Assembly: GCA_937872095.1 (NCBI GenBank)
Contig: CALMNW010000101.1
Coordinates: forward strand, 62,001 to 126,000
Direction: 5' to 3'
DNA from: an uncultured Verrucomicrobiota bacterium
Lineage (GTDB): Bacteria; Verrucomicrobiota; Kiritimatiellia; CAIQIC01; Lenti-01
Length of the DNA: 64,000 nt
The translations under genes were made by a program, and so were the position numbers. The notes beneath the pieces are model-generated. The model did not search any database, was not told where the DNA came from, and saw nothing but the letters and a program-made list of their open reading frames with translations. The stretch's first letter is position 1, and every line of letters begins with the position of its first letter. This document shows, one piece after another, positions 11,792 through 19,896 of this stretch.

Positions 11792-12796
11792 ATGTCGAAA
11801 CCCTCGTTCATCGGCGGCCAACGCGGCCGTCTGGCCGGCCTGTTGCTGGGCGCCCTGCTGGCCTGCCCGCCGGCCGGCCACGCCTTCTTTTTCTCGAAAT
11901 CCGACGCACCCTACGTGGAACAAGCGCCCAAGCGGGGTTTCCACCCCTTCCTCCATCCCAAGAAAAAGACGCCGGATGCGCAGTGGCAATACGTGCAGGC
12001 GCTCGACGCCGCCGGCCGGACCCGCGCGGCGGCCAAACAGGCCTTGGCGCTGCGGATCTACTGGTCGAACGCCCCGGAAGCGCCGGCGGCGCAGACGTAC
12101 GTGGCCCGCCGCCTGGACGAGCGCGGCAAACTCCAGGCCGCGTTCGACGCCTATCAATACCTGATCGACCACTACACGGGCCGCTTCGAGTTCAACGAGG
12201 TCGTCGGCCGCCAGATGGAGATCGCCAAGACGCTCATGGAACGGAAAAAGGGCAAGGTCCTCTTCCTGCCCGGTTTCGACGCGCCCGAGCGCGCCATTCC
12301 GCTGTTCGAGAAGATCGTCGCCAGCGCGCCCGAGGGGGCGCATACGGCCGAAGCCTATTACCTGACCGGCGCCGCCCACGAGCGCGCCTACGAATACGAA
12401 GAGGCCATCGACGCCTACTTCAACGCCCTGAACCGGTTCCCCGGCAGCGCGTTCGCCGAGAAGGCGGCCTATGCCCAGGCCCGCAGCCACGTCGAGATTT
12501 CCGACGATTCCCCCAACGACAGCCGCGCGCTCGACACCGCCGTCTCCGCCTGCGAGTTCTTCCTCCAGCGTTATCCCGATTCCGAGCACGCCGCCGAGAT
12601 CGAGGCCAGCCGCGCGCGCCTGCATAGCCTGCAGGCCGCCGCCGCCTACGCGCGGGCGCGCTACTACGACCGCATCCTCCGCAAGGACGAATCCGCCCTC
12701 ATCGAATACCAGACGTTCGTCGCGCTCTTCCCCGACGCCCCGCAGGCCCCCGAAGCCCGCCGCCGCATCGCCCAGCTCGCGCCCCAGGAGAAATAG
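11792..12796 (+). CDS. BamD-like outer-membrane TPR lipoprotein
   Basis: The 334-aa protein begins with a signal sequence ending in LLAC (Cys25), a plausible lipobox. It then has TPR-like repeats: YVARRLDERGKLQAAFDAYQ, AYYLTGAAHERAYEYEEAID and YYDRILRKDESALIEYQTFV. This arrangement and the 'outer membrane assembly lipoprotein' look fit the BamD/YfiO class that docks on BamA, although exact orthology cannot be settled here. The ATG at 11792 is set by the promoter just upstream. The LptE-like gene follows after one base, so they form one transcript. Confidence 0.7.
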   Translation: MSKPSFIGGQRGRLAGLLLGALLACPPAGHAFFFSKSDAPYVEQAPKRGFHPFLHPKKKTPDAQWQYVQALDAAGRTRAAAKQALALRIYWSNAPEAPAAQTYVARRLDERGKLQAAFDAYQYLIDHYTGRFEFNEVVGRQMEIAKTLMERKKGKVLFLPGFDAPERAIPLFEKIVASAPEGAHTAEAYYLTGAAHERAYEYEEAIDAYFNALNRFPGSAFAEKAAYAQARSHVEISDDSPNDSRALDTAVSACEFFLQRYPDSEHAAEIEASRARLHSLQAAAAYARARYYDRILRKDESALIEYQTFVALFPDAPQAPEARRRIAQLAPQEK

Positions 12797-12797
12797 G

Positions 12798-13301
12798 ATG
12801 AAACGCACCCTCGCCGCCGCCCTGCTGCTCCTGCTCGCCGCCGGATGCGCCAACTACCAGCTCGGGTCCATGCTCCCCGCCGACATCCGGACCGTCTACG
12901 TGCCTACTTGCAAGAACCAGACCGCCGAACCGCTCATCGAGCAGGACGTCACCCGCGCCATCCTCTCGCAAATCCAGATGGACGGCTCCCTGCGCGTCGC
13001 GGCCGAGGACAACGCCGACGTCGTCCTCGACATCGTCCTGACCAAGTTCTGGCTCGATCCGGTCGCGTACGAATCGAACAGCAGCTCCACCGCCAACCAG
13101 TACCGCATGAGCATCAAGGCCTCGTTCGTCCTGCGCCGCCGCGCCGACGGCTCCGTCGTCGTCGATTCGCCTTCCGTCACCGGCTGGTACGACTTCGATT
13201 TCGCCGGCGACATGACCTCCTCCAAGAACATCGCCTTGCGCCCGGCCGCGGAAGACCTCGGCCGGCGCATCGTCAGCCAGATCGTCCAATACTGGCCGTA
13301 A
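12798..13301 (+). CDS. LptE-like LPS-assembly lipoprotein
   Basis: The 167-aa protein has a textbook lipoprotein signal (LLLLLAAGC, Cys16). The mature part opens [20 protein letters not shown], which matches the opening of the LptE-like family, where the 'I-x-T-V-x-V-P/F-x-N-x-T' strand is conserved. LptE plugs the LptD barrel and helps deliver lipopolysaccharide to the cell surface. The gene sits between a BamD-like gene and hisF in one plus-strand run, with a one-base gap upstream. It is assigned by opening motif, size and neighbours; it could instead be another small OM lipoprotein. Confidence 0.65.
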   Translation: MKRTLAAALLLLLAAGCANYQLGSMLPADIRTVYVPTCKNQTAEPLIEQDVTRAILSQIQMDGSLRVAAEDNADVVLDIVLTKFWLDPVAYESNSSSTANQYRMSIKASFVLRRRADGSVVVDSPSVTGWYDFDFAGDMTSSKNIALRPAAEDLGRRIVSQIVQYWP

Positions 13302-13318
13302 GGGGGAGAAGTCGTCCC

Positions 13319-14125
13319 GTGCCCGCCAAGCGCATCATCCCCTGCCTCGACATCACCGGAGGGCGCGTGGTCAAGGGCGTCCGTTTCGTCGAACTGCGCG
13401 ACGCCGGCGATCCCGTCTCCGTCGCCCAGGCCTACGAAGCCCAGGGCGCGGACGAGCTGACTTTCCTCGACATCACCGCCTCCAGCGACGGACGCGACAC
13501 CATGGTCGAGGTCGTCCGCGCCGTCGCCCGCCAGGTCTTCATGCCCCTGACCGTCGGCGGCGGCCTCCGCACCCCCGCCGACATCCGCCGCATGCTGCAG
13601 GCCGGCGCCGACAAGGTTTCCCTCAACACCGCCGCCATCCTCAATCCCGGCCTGATCGACGAGGCGTCGCGCCAGTTCGGCGCCCAGTGCATCGTGCTGG
13701 CGATCGACGCCCGCCGCAACGTCGACGGCCGGCCCGGCTGGACCGTCTACACCCACGGCGGCCGCCAGCCCACCTCTCTCGACGCGGTCGCCTGGGCCCG
13801 CGAAGGCGTCGCCCGCGGCGCCGGCGAAATCCTGCTCACCAGCATGGATTGCGACGGCACCAAGAACGGCTACGACATCCCCCTGACGCGCGCCATCGCC
13901 GACGCCGTGCCGGTGCCCGTCATCGCCTCCGGCGGCGTCGGCACCCTCGACCATCTGCGCGCCGGCATCGCAGACGGCCATGCCGACGCCGTCCTCGCCG
14001 CCTCCATCTTCCATTTCGGGGAATTCACCGTTCCCCAGGCCAAGGCCTATCTCGCCCAACACGGCATCGAAGTCCGCGCGCCTTTCGGCGCCGACGCCGC
14101 CTCGACGAAAGGAACCCCCGCATGA
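13319..14125 (+). CDS. hisF: Imidazole glycerol phosphate synthase cyclase subunit HisF
   Basis: HisF closes the imidazole ring, giving IGP and AICAR with ammonia from HisH, in histidine synthesis. The 268-aa TIM barrel shows the catalytic Asp residues in [13 protein letters not shown] and LAIDARRN. It also has the phosphate-binding loops TVGGGLRT and IASGGVGT. The start is GTG at 13319 with AGGGGGAGAAG just upstream, giving (M)[15 protein letters not shown] short C-terminal tail makes it about ten residues longer than usual. The stop overlaps hisI as ATGA. The usual partner hisH is not nearby. Confidence 0.96.
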   Translation: MPAKRIIPCLDITGGRVVKGVRFVELRDAGDPVSVAQAYEAQGADELTFLDITASSDGRDTMVEVVRAVARQVFMPLTVGGGLRTPADIRRMLQAGADKVSLNTAAILNPGLIDEASRQFGAQCIVLAIDARRNVDGRPGWTVYTHGGRQPTSLDAVAWAREGVARGAGEILLTSMDCDGTKNGYDIPLTRAIADAVPVPVIASGGVGTLDHLRAGIADGHADAVLAASIFHFGEFTVPQAKAYLAQHGIEVRAPFGADAASTKGTPA

Positions 14126-14532
14126 AAGAGCTCGAAGAAGGCACCGCCCTGACCCTCGATTTCAACAAGCTGACCAAGGCCGTTTCCGCCTGCCCCGGCG
14201 TCATTCCCGTCGCCGTCCAGCATGCCGACACCCGCGAAATCATCCTGATCGCCTACGTCAACGAAATCGCGCTGAAAAAAGCGATCACCGAGCGCACGGC
14301 CATCTTCTGGAGCACCTCCCGCAACGAACTGTGGGAGAAAGGCAAAACCTCCGGCGAAACCTTCGACCTGCTCGAAGTCCGCGTGAACTGCGAACAGAAC
14401 TCGCTCGTCTACGTCGTGCGGCCGCGCCGCGGCGGCATCTGCCACACCAAGAACCAGGCCGGCCAGCCCCGCAACTGCTACTATCGCCGCCTCGACTTCG
14501 AAACCGGCCAGCTCGTCAATCTCGACCCCTGA
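14122..14532 (+). CDS. hisI: Phosphoribosyl-AMP cyclohydrolase HisI (divergent metal site)
   Basis: HisI opens the adenine ring of PR-AMP in histidine synthesis. The 136-aa product retains [17 protein letters not shown] (residues 62-78), the C-H-T block at 107-109 and a final Cys119, as expected for the zinc site. The Mg-binding D-C-D-x-D motif of classical HisI is changed to N89-C90-E91-Q-N here, so two acidic ligands are altered. There is no HisE domain. It is translationally coupled to hisF, which strongly supports the function. Confidence 0.9.
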   Translation: MKELEEGTALTLDFNKLTKAVSACPGVIPVAVQHADTREIILIAYVNEIALKKAITERTAIFWSTSRNELWEKGKTSGETFDLLEVRVNCEQNSLVYVVRPRRGGICHTKNQAGQPRNCYYRRLDFETGQLVNLDP

Positions 14533-14536
14533 CCCC

Positions 14537-15571
14537 ATGACTTCGCACCCGCCCGCCCAGCCCGACCCCGTTCCGGAGACCGATCCCCTGCGGAGCGCCG
14601 CCAACCGCCGCATTTTCGCGTTCGTGACGGTCTTCGTCCTGCTGCTGGCCGGTGCCGTCTGGCTGGTCATGCACGAGGAAGAACGCCGCGGGACGCTGCT
14701 GATCCAGCCCACTCCTCCTCCCGCCGCTTCCGAACCGGAACGCCCCGTTCCGCCGGCGCCGCCCGCCGCCCCCCCCGCGCCCGTCGCCGCGCCGCGACCG
14801 CCCTCCTCGCCCGCCCTGGATCAATCCGCGCAGATGGAACAAGCCCTCGCCGCCTACCGGGAAGCCGGCGCGCTGCTCGTCGCCAAGCGTTTCGAGCAGG
14901 CGGAACAACGCGCGCTCGAAGCGCTCCGCGCCTATCCCAAGATGGCCGGCGCCCAGCGCATCCTCGGTCTCGTCTATCTCCAGCAGGGCAACATCGACCG
15001 CGCCATCGCCGTCCTCGAGGCTTCCCTGCGCAACGAGCCCTTCCACCCCGAGGCGCTCACCAACTTGGCCTTTGCCTACATGCAAGCCCAGAATCCGGGC
15101 CTCGCGATGGAACTCATCGAAACGTGCCGCCGCCTCCATCCCGACTACAAGCCCGCCCTGCTCCAGGAAGGCATCATGCTCCTCGGCCAGCCCGGCTCGG
15201 ATCAAGCCGTCGCGGTCCTGCGCGAAGCCGTCGCGGCCTTTCCCAACCTGCCCGGTCCCCGCAACAATCTGGCCGTCGCGCTCGCCCGCACCGGCGACCG
15301 CGAGGGGGCCCGCGAACAACTGGCCGCCCTCATTGAAATGGATCCCCGCAATTTTTCCGCCTTGTTCAACGTCGGGGCCCTCTACGCGCAGGAAACCAAC
15401 GCCCCCGCCGCCATTCCCTGGCTCCGTCGCGCCATGGAGCAGATGCCCCCCGCGCAATTCCGCACCTACCTGAACGATCCGGATCTCAAGCCCATCCGCG
15501 AAAGCGAAGCCTTCCAGCAGTTCCTGCTGGAACTCGACCCCGTCTTCCCCGGACCCAAGCCCGGGCCCTGA
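14537..15571 (+). CDS. Membrane-anchored TPR protein
   Basis: This 344-aa protein has one N-terminal membrane helix ([19 protein letters not shown], about residues 30-48) and then a Pro/Ala-rich linker (about 60-95). TPR repeats follow from about residue 100, including [40 protein letters not shown] and [20 protein letters not shown]. It is probably a periplasmic scaffold. It begins 4 bases after hisI, closing the BamD-like/LptE-like/hisF/hisI run. A GC hairpin follows the stop. No specific partner can be named. Confidence 0.8.
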   Translation: MTSHPPAQPDPVPETDPLRSAANRRIFAFVTVFVLLLAGAVWLVMHEEERRGTLLIQPTPPPAASEPERPVPPAPPAAPPAPVAAPRPPSSPALDQSAQMEQALAAYREAGALLVAKRFEQAEQRALEALRAYPKMAGAQRILGLVYLQQGNIDRAIAVLEASLRNEPFHPEALTNLAFAYMQAQNPGLAMELIETCRRLHPDYKPALLQEGIMLLGQPGSDQAVAVLREAVAAFPNLPGPRNNLAVALARTGDREGAREQLAALIEMDPRNFSALFNVGALYAQETNAPAAIPWLRRAMEQMPPAQFRTYLNDPDLKPIRESEAFQQFLLELDPVFPGPKPGP

Positions 15572-15581
15572 GCGCCCCTCT

Positions 15582-15599
15582 CCCGCGGTTTTCCGCGGG
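15582..15599. terminator. Hairpin between convergent genes
   Basis: CCCGCGG-TTTT-CCGCGGG between the TPR gene (plus) and the pseudopilin gene (minus). Only a short CTTATT follows on the plus strand, so termination would be weak. Confidence 0.4.
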
Positions 15600-15603
15600 C
15601 TTA

Positions 15604-15987
15604 TTAAAGCGGGTTGCCGACCCAGATGGCGCGGTTCGTGTAGGGCGCCGGATCTCCGCCGTACGACCACAGATTGAAAGTCACCCGCGACGTGTTCGAA
15701 TAGGAATACGGCAGGCCCCACGGGTCCTGCAGCGACTCCAGCGGACTCTTGGCCTCGGCCAACGCGTTCGACAACGCCGCCAGGGATTGGGGCACCTGGC
15801 CGTATTTCATCTGGTAATCGGTGATGAAGCTCTCGAGCTGCGCGATTTCGGCCTCCGCCTTGTTCCGCGCCGCCGAGCGCTGCGCGTTGCCCGCCAATCC
15901 CAGGATCAGCGCCGCCAACAGCGCGATGATCGCAATCACCGTCAACAACTCGACCAACGTGAATCCGGACCGCTGCGCTCGCTTCAT
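15604..15987 (-). CDS. Type II secretion/type IV pilus-like pseudopilin (GspG-like)
   Basis: The 127-aa protein begins [20 protein letters not shown]: a basic leader, cleavage before Phe, and the conserved Glu5 and hydrophobic helix of class III prepilins. After the helix come [25 protein letters not shown] and NLWSYGGDP, which resemble the GspG C-terminal region (DPWGxPYxY, SxGxDG). GspG is the major pseudopilin of type II secretion. It faces away from the second pseudopilin gene and no secretion operon is in the window. Confidence 0.85.
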   Translation of the reverse strand: MKRAQRSGFTLVELLTVIAIIALLAALILGLAGNAQRSAARNKAEAEIAQLESFITDYQMKYGQVPQSLAALSNALAEAKSPLESLQDPWGLPYSYSNTSRVTFNLWSYGGDPAPYTNRAIWVGNPL

Positions 15988-16128
15988 GGCATTACTCCTG
16001 TTGAATCCGCATTCTGCCCCATCCGCCCCGCCAAATCAATCCCGATCCGGCCGCCGTTTTTCCTCTTTTGCCCGCGCCCGGGAAGGTGTAGATTGGCCTG
16101 CGACTTCATGGAGGCTACAGGAAATCCC

Positions 16129-16752
16129 ATGCAAACCAAACGCGCATTCACGCTCATCGAACTCTTGGTCGTCATCACCATCATCGCGATTCTCGTCGCC
16201 ATCCTCGTCCCCGCCGTTTCAAAAGCCATCGAATCGGCCCATCGATCCAGCTGCGCCAACAACCTCAAAGCCGTCGGCGTCTCCTTCACGACCTACGCCG
16301 CCGACAACAAGGGCGTCCTGCCGCGCAGCAGCGACGGCACCTTGGCGTCCATCGTCAAGATGGTCTACACCAACTACGTCACGGACGTGCGCGTCTGGGT
16401 CTGCCCCAGCGACAAGCAGGGCAGCGCCGGGCCCATCTCCCTTTTCTCCGGTTCGGACATCGACGAGTTCAACTCCGACCTCAACTGCAGTTACGCGTAT
16501 GTGGACGGCTACCGCATCGGAACGCCGGTCGGCCCGGGAGCCGCCCCGCTGCTGTTCGACGAAGTCAACGGCGGGGATTCCATCGATTCCACCCTCTCCG
16601 CCGGCGACAACCACGGGGCCAACGTCCGCAACGTCCTGTTCGTCGACGGCCACGTCACGACCTACAAGTTCGACGAATCCTTCAAGCCCCCGAACGTCTT
16701 CGACAGCATCCGCAGCATCATGGACGCCAATAACCTGTCCGTCGTGGAGTGA
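16129..16752 (+). CDS. Prepilin-type pseudopilin with H-x(n)-DG tail
   Basis: The 207-aa protein begins [20 protein letters not shown], a class III prepilin leader with cleavage before Phe and conserved Glu5. Its middle has [10 protein letters not shown] and NCSYAYVDG. Its end contains [17 protein letters not shown], close to the H-x9-DG processing-associated motif seen in large paralogous pseudopilin families of Planctomycetes, Lentisphaerae and Verrucomicrobia (here the spacing is ten). The ATG at 16129 has AGGAAA seven bases upstream; an ATG at 16108 would spoil the leader. A strong terminator follows. Confidence 0.85.
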   Translation: MQTKRAFTLIELLVVITIIAILVAILVPAVSKAIESAHRSSCANNLKAVGVSFTTYAADNKGVLPRSSDGTLASIVKMVYTNYVTDVRVWVCPSDKQGSAGPISLFSGSDIDEFNSDLNCSYAYVDGYRIGTPVGPGAAPLLFDEVNGGDSIDSTLSAGDNHGANVRNVLFVDGHVTTYKFDESFKPPNVFDSIRSIMDANNLSVVE

Positions 16753-16778
16753 CGTCCGGCGCCGCCGGAAACGCGAAC

Positions 16779-16810
16779 GAGGCCCGCCTTCCGGCGGGCC
16801 TCGCTTTTTT
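16779..16810 (+). terminator. Intrinsic terminator after pseudopilin gene
   Basis: A perfect ten-base stem, GAGGCCCGCC-TTCC-GGCGGGCCTC, is followed by GCTTTTTT. It ends the pseudopilin transcript. Confidence 0.9.
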
Positions 16811-16828
16811 GCGCCGCGGCGCGTCCGC

Positions 16829-17743
16829 CTATTTCCGTTTCAGCGGAATGCAGATGTCGAAGCGACAGGTCGGTCCCGTGCAGTCGTCGTGGTACAGCTC
16901 GTAGGTCGGCTGGTCGGCGCATTCCAGCCCCCGGTCCAGCAGGCACCGGAAAGCCGCCTCCCACGCCGCGCCGAAGCCGGCAATGGGCACGTCGAATTCG
17001 CAGACCAGATATGGCCCGCCCGCGATTTCCTGCGCGGCGAGCGGCGCGTCCACCTTCGTTCCCGGCGGCACCGCCAGGCAAGCGTCGGTCCGGCATTGGT
17101 CCGGCGCCGTCACCTCCGGGTTGTCCCAATACATGCCCATCATCGGCCCTTTGCCGATCAACCCCCGCGGGCCCGCCCAGCGCATCAGCTCGCCGAAAGC
17201 CGCCTCCGCCGTCGTCTTTCCGTACGGCCCGATCTTCCGCGCGTACGCCACGTGCCAGGCCGGCATCTCCTTCGTTTCCGCCTTCATCTCGATGTTCCTT
17301 TCCGGTTGCGGTGAATTCCATTTCACCATGGCCGCATCCTGCCCCACGCGGAACGAAACCGCTTCTCCCTCCTTGCTCGCTTTGTTTCCCCGCTTGCTCC
17401 GCCGGAAGGCCGACGGCGTCGTGCCGAAACGCGCCCGGAACGCCTTCGCGAAATTCTGCGAACTCGAAAATCCGCACTCCAGCGCCACCGTCGTGACGTC
17501 GCTCCGGGGATCCGAGAGCAGCCGGTTCGCCGCCCATTCCAGCCGCAACCGCCGCAGGAACCCGAACACCGTCTCTCCCGTCGCGGCCTTGAAGATCCGG
17601 TGGAAATGAAACGGCGAGAAGTGCGCGGCGGCCGCGATTTCCTCCAGCGCCGGCTCGCGGTCGAGATTTTCGCTGATGAAGTTCATCGCCCGGCAAATCC
17701 GTTGCCGATAGTCCATTCCCGTCGCCGCGCTCGCCGATTTCAT
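16829..17743 (-). CDS. AraC-family regulator with GyrI-like effector domain
   Basis: The 304-aa product has an N-terminal AraC DNA-binding domain (about residues 10-118), with HFSPFHFHRIFKAATGET and ECGFSSSQNFAKAFRARFG as its two helix-turn-helix units. The second half (about 150-304) is a GyrI-like small-molecule binding domain ending GPTCRFDICIPLK. This domain order is that of Rob/SbmC-type regulators responding to hydrophobic compounds. Start choice: the ATG at 17743 has AGGATGGG upstream; 17752 is possible. A TATAAT at 17770-17765 lies just before it. The divergent tRNA-Val promoter is adjacent. Confidence 0.88.
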   Translation of the reverse strand: MKSASAATGMDYRQRICRAMNFISENLDREPALEEIAAAAHFSPFHFHRIFKAATGETVFGFLRRLRLEWAANRLLSDPRSDVTTVALECGFSSSQNFAKAFRARFGTTPSAFRRSKRGNKASKEGEAVSFRVGQDAAMVKWNSPQPERNIEMKAETKEMPAWHVAYARKIGPYGKTTAEAAFGELMRWAGPRGLIGKGPMMGMYWDNPEVTAPDQCRTDACLAVPPGTKVDAPLAAQEIAGGPYLVCEFDVPIAGFGAAWEAAFRCLLDRGLECADQPTYELYHDDCTGPTCRFDICIPLKRK

Positions 17744-17784
17744 GCCGCCCATCCTAGCGGCCAGATTATAAACCGACAACAGGA

Positions 17785-17813
17785 TTGCGCGGCGGGGCCC
17801 CCTGCCGTAAGGT
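17785..17813 (+). promoter_or_regulatory. Probable tRNA-Val promoter
   Basis: TTGCGC at 17785-17790, 17 bases, TAAGGT at 17808-17813, then the mature tRNA from 17828. Confidence 0.5.
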
Positions 17814-17827
17814 GTTCGCGTTCTTCC

Positions 17828-17904
17828 GGGCGGTTAGCTCAGCTGGTTAGAGCGCCATGCTTACACCGTGGATGTCGGGGGTTCGAATCCCTCACCGCCC
17901 ACCA
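17828..17904 (+). tRNA. tRNA-Val (anticodon UAC)
   Basis: A 77-base cloverleaf is complete. The acceptor stem is GGGCGGT/ACCGCCC. The D-arm is TAGCTCAGCTGGTTAGAGC. The anticodon stem CCATG/CGTGG encloses CTTACAC (anticodon TAC). The T-arm is GGGGG-TTCGAAT-CCCTC, and the 3' ACCA is encoded. A GC palindrome begins six bases after the CCA. Confidence 0.97.
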
Positions 17905-17910
17905 CCCTTC

Positions 17911-17936
17911 GTCCCGACCCTGCAAGAGGTCGGGAC
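17911..17936. repeat. GC palindrome beside tRNA-Val
   Basis: Perfect nine-base arms GTCCCGACC and GGTCGGGAC enclose CTGCAAGA. There is no T-run, so it looks more like a REP-type repeat than a terminator. The following 100 bases to the SDR promoter show no gene. Confidence 0.5.
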
Positions 17937-18027
17937 TACGGCTGGCAAGCCACCCTCACAAAACAGAAGCACGGAGGGTGCCCCCCGCATCCTTGGCGAA
18001 GGGGAGCCCGTCCAAGTCACCCCCTCC

Positions 18028-18056
18028 TTGACTTCCGCCCCGGGCATGGCGATGAT
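18028..18056 (+). promoter_or_regulatory. Promoter of the SDR gene, leaderless type
   Basis: TTGACT at 18028-18033, 17 bases, GATGAT at 18051-18056, then the ATG at 18065 only 8 bases later. No ribosome binding site could fit in the transcript. Confidence 0.5.
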
Positions 18057-18064
18057 GCTCCCGC

Positions 18065-18946
18065 ATGCGCATCCCCGCCGTCCAATCCCGCACGGTTCTG
18101 ATTACCGGCTGCTCGTCCGGCATCGGCGGCGCCACCGCGTTGCTCCTGCGGGACGCCGGCTGGCGGGTTTTCCCCACCGCCCGCAAGCCCGAGGATCTCG
18201 AAGCCCTCCGCACCCAAGGCTTCGACCCCATCGCCCTGGACGTCGCCGAAGCCGCCTCCGTCGAGCGCGCCGCCGGCGAGCTGCTCGGCCGGACGAACGG
18301 GGTTCTGGGCGCGCTCGTCAACAACGCCGGTTTCTGCCAAGCCGGCGCCGTGGAAGACGTTTCCCGCGACGCCCTCCGCGCCCAGTTCGAAACCAACCTC
18401 TTCGGCCTGCATCAACTGACCCGCGCCCTCCTGCCGACTTTCCGGCGCCAAGGCTTCGGCCGCATCGTCAACGTCGGCTCCGTCCTGGGCCGCGTCGTCG
18501 CCCCCATGCTCGGCAGCTATTGCGCCTCCAAGTTCGCCTTGGAAGCGCTCACCGACGCCCTGCGCATCGAACTCTGGAATTCCGGCACGTGGGTGGCCCT
18601 CGTCGAGCCCGGCGCCATCCTGTCCCGCTTCCGGAAAAACGCCGCCGAAGCCCTGGACCGGACCATCGACCGGTCCCGTTCCGGCTACGGCGACGTCTAC
18701 GCCCGCGAAATCGAACGCCGCCGGCGCCAGACCAAGAAGGCCGATTGGTTCACGCGGCCGCCCGAGGATGTCGCCCGCAAGATCCGCCACGCGCTGGAAG
18801 CGCCGCGGCCGAAGCGCCGCTACGGCGTCACGCTGGCCGCGCCGTTGACCGAACTGGTTGCCCGGTTCGTCCCGCAAGCTTGGACGGACCCGCTGCTCGC
18901 CCGGCGCGTGCCCGAGCGGCAACCGCGCGCGGAGAACGCGACATGA
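18065..18946 (+). CDS. Short-chain dehydrogenase/reductase
   Basis: The 293-aa protein is a classical SDR. It has the NAD(P)-binding TGCSSGIG (about residues 14-21), the structural NNAG (about 93-96) and the catalytic Ser in VGSVLG. The catalytic YCASK follows (Tyr and Lys about 155-159), then VEPGAI. The C-terminal extension is typical of SDRs acting on sterol- or lipid-like substrates, but the substrate is not known. The stop overlaps the acyltransferase start as ATGA, suggesting a joint role in lipid metabolism. Confidence 0.9.
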   Translation: MRIPAVQSRTVLITGCSSGIGGATALLLRDAGWRVFPTARKPEDLEALRTQGFDPIALDVAEAASVERAAGELLGRTNGVLGALVNNAGFCQAGAVEDVSRDALRAQFETNLFGLHQLTRALLPTFRRQGFGRIVNVGSVLGRVVAPMLGSYCASKFALEALTDALRIELWNSGTWVALVEPGAILSRFRKNAAEALDRTIDRSRSGYGDVYAREIERRRRQTKKADWFTRPPEDVARKIRHALEAPRPKRRYGVTLAAPLTELVARFVPQAWTDPLLARRVPERQPRAENAT

Positions 18947-19896
18947 AATATCGTCTCCGCCATTGGGCCGAATATCTCCTGTTGCGCGGGTTTTGCGGAC
19001 TCGTCGCGCGGTTGCCCTACCGGCTGGCTCTGGTCGCGGCCGCCGGTCTCGCCCGCATCGGCTTCGCGCTGCTCCATTCGCGCCGCCGGGAAGCTATCCG
19101 GCGCATCCGCTTCGTGTTGGGCGCCGGCTGTTCGCCCCGCCAGGCCCGCGCGGTCGCTTGGCGGTCTCTGCGCAACATGGCTTTCAATCTCGCCGAAGTC
19201 CTCTACATCGGCGGGGGCCGGCCGCGGCCGCTGCCGTCGACCATCGACATGCAGGAACCGCTGGAACGCGTCCAGGCCTACATCCGGGCCAACCCCGGCC
19301 GCGGCGGCATCTTCGCCTGCCCCCACATGGGCAATTGGGAACTGGCGGGCATCGTCGTCCCGTCCCTCGGCATCGACATGTTCACCCTGACCGGCGTGCA
19401 GAAAAACCCAATGGTGCAAGACTATCTCCAGCGGCTGCGCCACGCGCCCGGCGTCGAACTGATCGAGCGCGGCTCCGGCACCACGCTGCGCAAGATCTTC
19501 GCCAACCTCCGCAAGGGCAAGTTCCTCGCCATCATGCCCGACCTGCGCTCCCGCCAGCCGGGCGTCCGCGTCCGTTTCTTCGGCGGCGAAGCCAACCTCT
19601 ACCCCGGCTTGGGCCATTTCGCCCACCAGCTGGACGTGCCGATCTTTCTCGCCATCATGCGCCGGCACGGCTGGACCCGCCACTCCATCGAACTGCACGG
19701 TCCGTTCGAACCCGATCCCGATCTTTCCAAGGAAGCGGACGCCGTCCGCCTCTCCCAGATCGTGATGGACATCATCGATGCCGAGATCCGCAAGGATCCC
19801 GGGCAGTGGTTCTGGTACAACAAACGCTGGATTCTCGACCCGCTCGAACCGGACGCCGCGCCGGAACCGGCCCCGGCGCAACCGTCCCAGCCTTAG
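18943..19896 (+). CDS. LpxL/HtrB-like lysophospholipid acyltransferase
   Basis: The 317-aa protein has the N-terminal amphipathic/membrane helix of the lipid A acyltransferases, then the catalytic H-x4-E block CPHMGNWELAG (about residues 121-131). PDLRSRQPGVRVRFFGGEA and the near-terminal QWFWYNKRW complete the family pattern. Such enzymes add a secondary acyl chain to lipid A or a related membrane lipid on the cytoplasmic face. It is coupled to the SDR gene. Its stop overlaps the end of the convergent smc gene by three bases. A Pro/Ala-rich tail follows the enzyme domain. Confidence 0.9.
   Translation: MKYRLRHWAEYLLLRGFCGLVARLPYRLALVAAAGLARIGFALLHSRRREAIRRIRFVLGAGCSPRQARAVAWRSLRNMAFNLAEVLYIGGGRPRPLPSTIDMQEPLERVQAYIRANPGRGGIFACPHMGNWELAGIVVPSLGIDMFTLTGVQKNPMVQDYLQRLRHAPGVELIERGSGTTLRKIFANLRKGKFLAIMPDLRSRQPGVRVRFFGGEANLYPGLGHFAHQLDVPIFLAIMRRHGWTRHSIELHGPFEPDPDLSKEADAVRLSQIVMDIIDAEIRKDPGQWFWYNKRWILDPLEPDAAPEPAPAQPSQP

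Noticed and set aside
17752-17779. TTG start for the AraC regulator
   Set aside because: It lies upstream of the TATAAT that probably drives the gene; the ATG at 17743 has the binding site.
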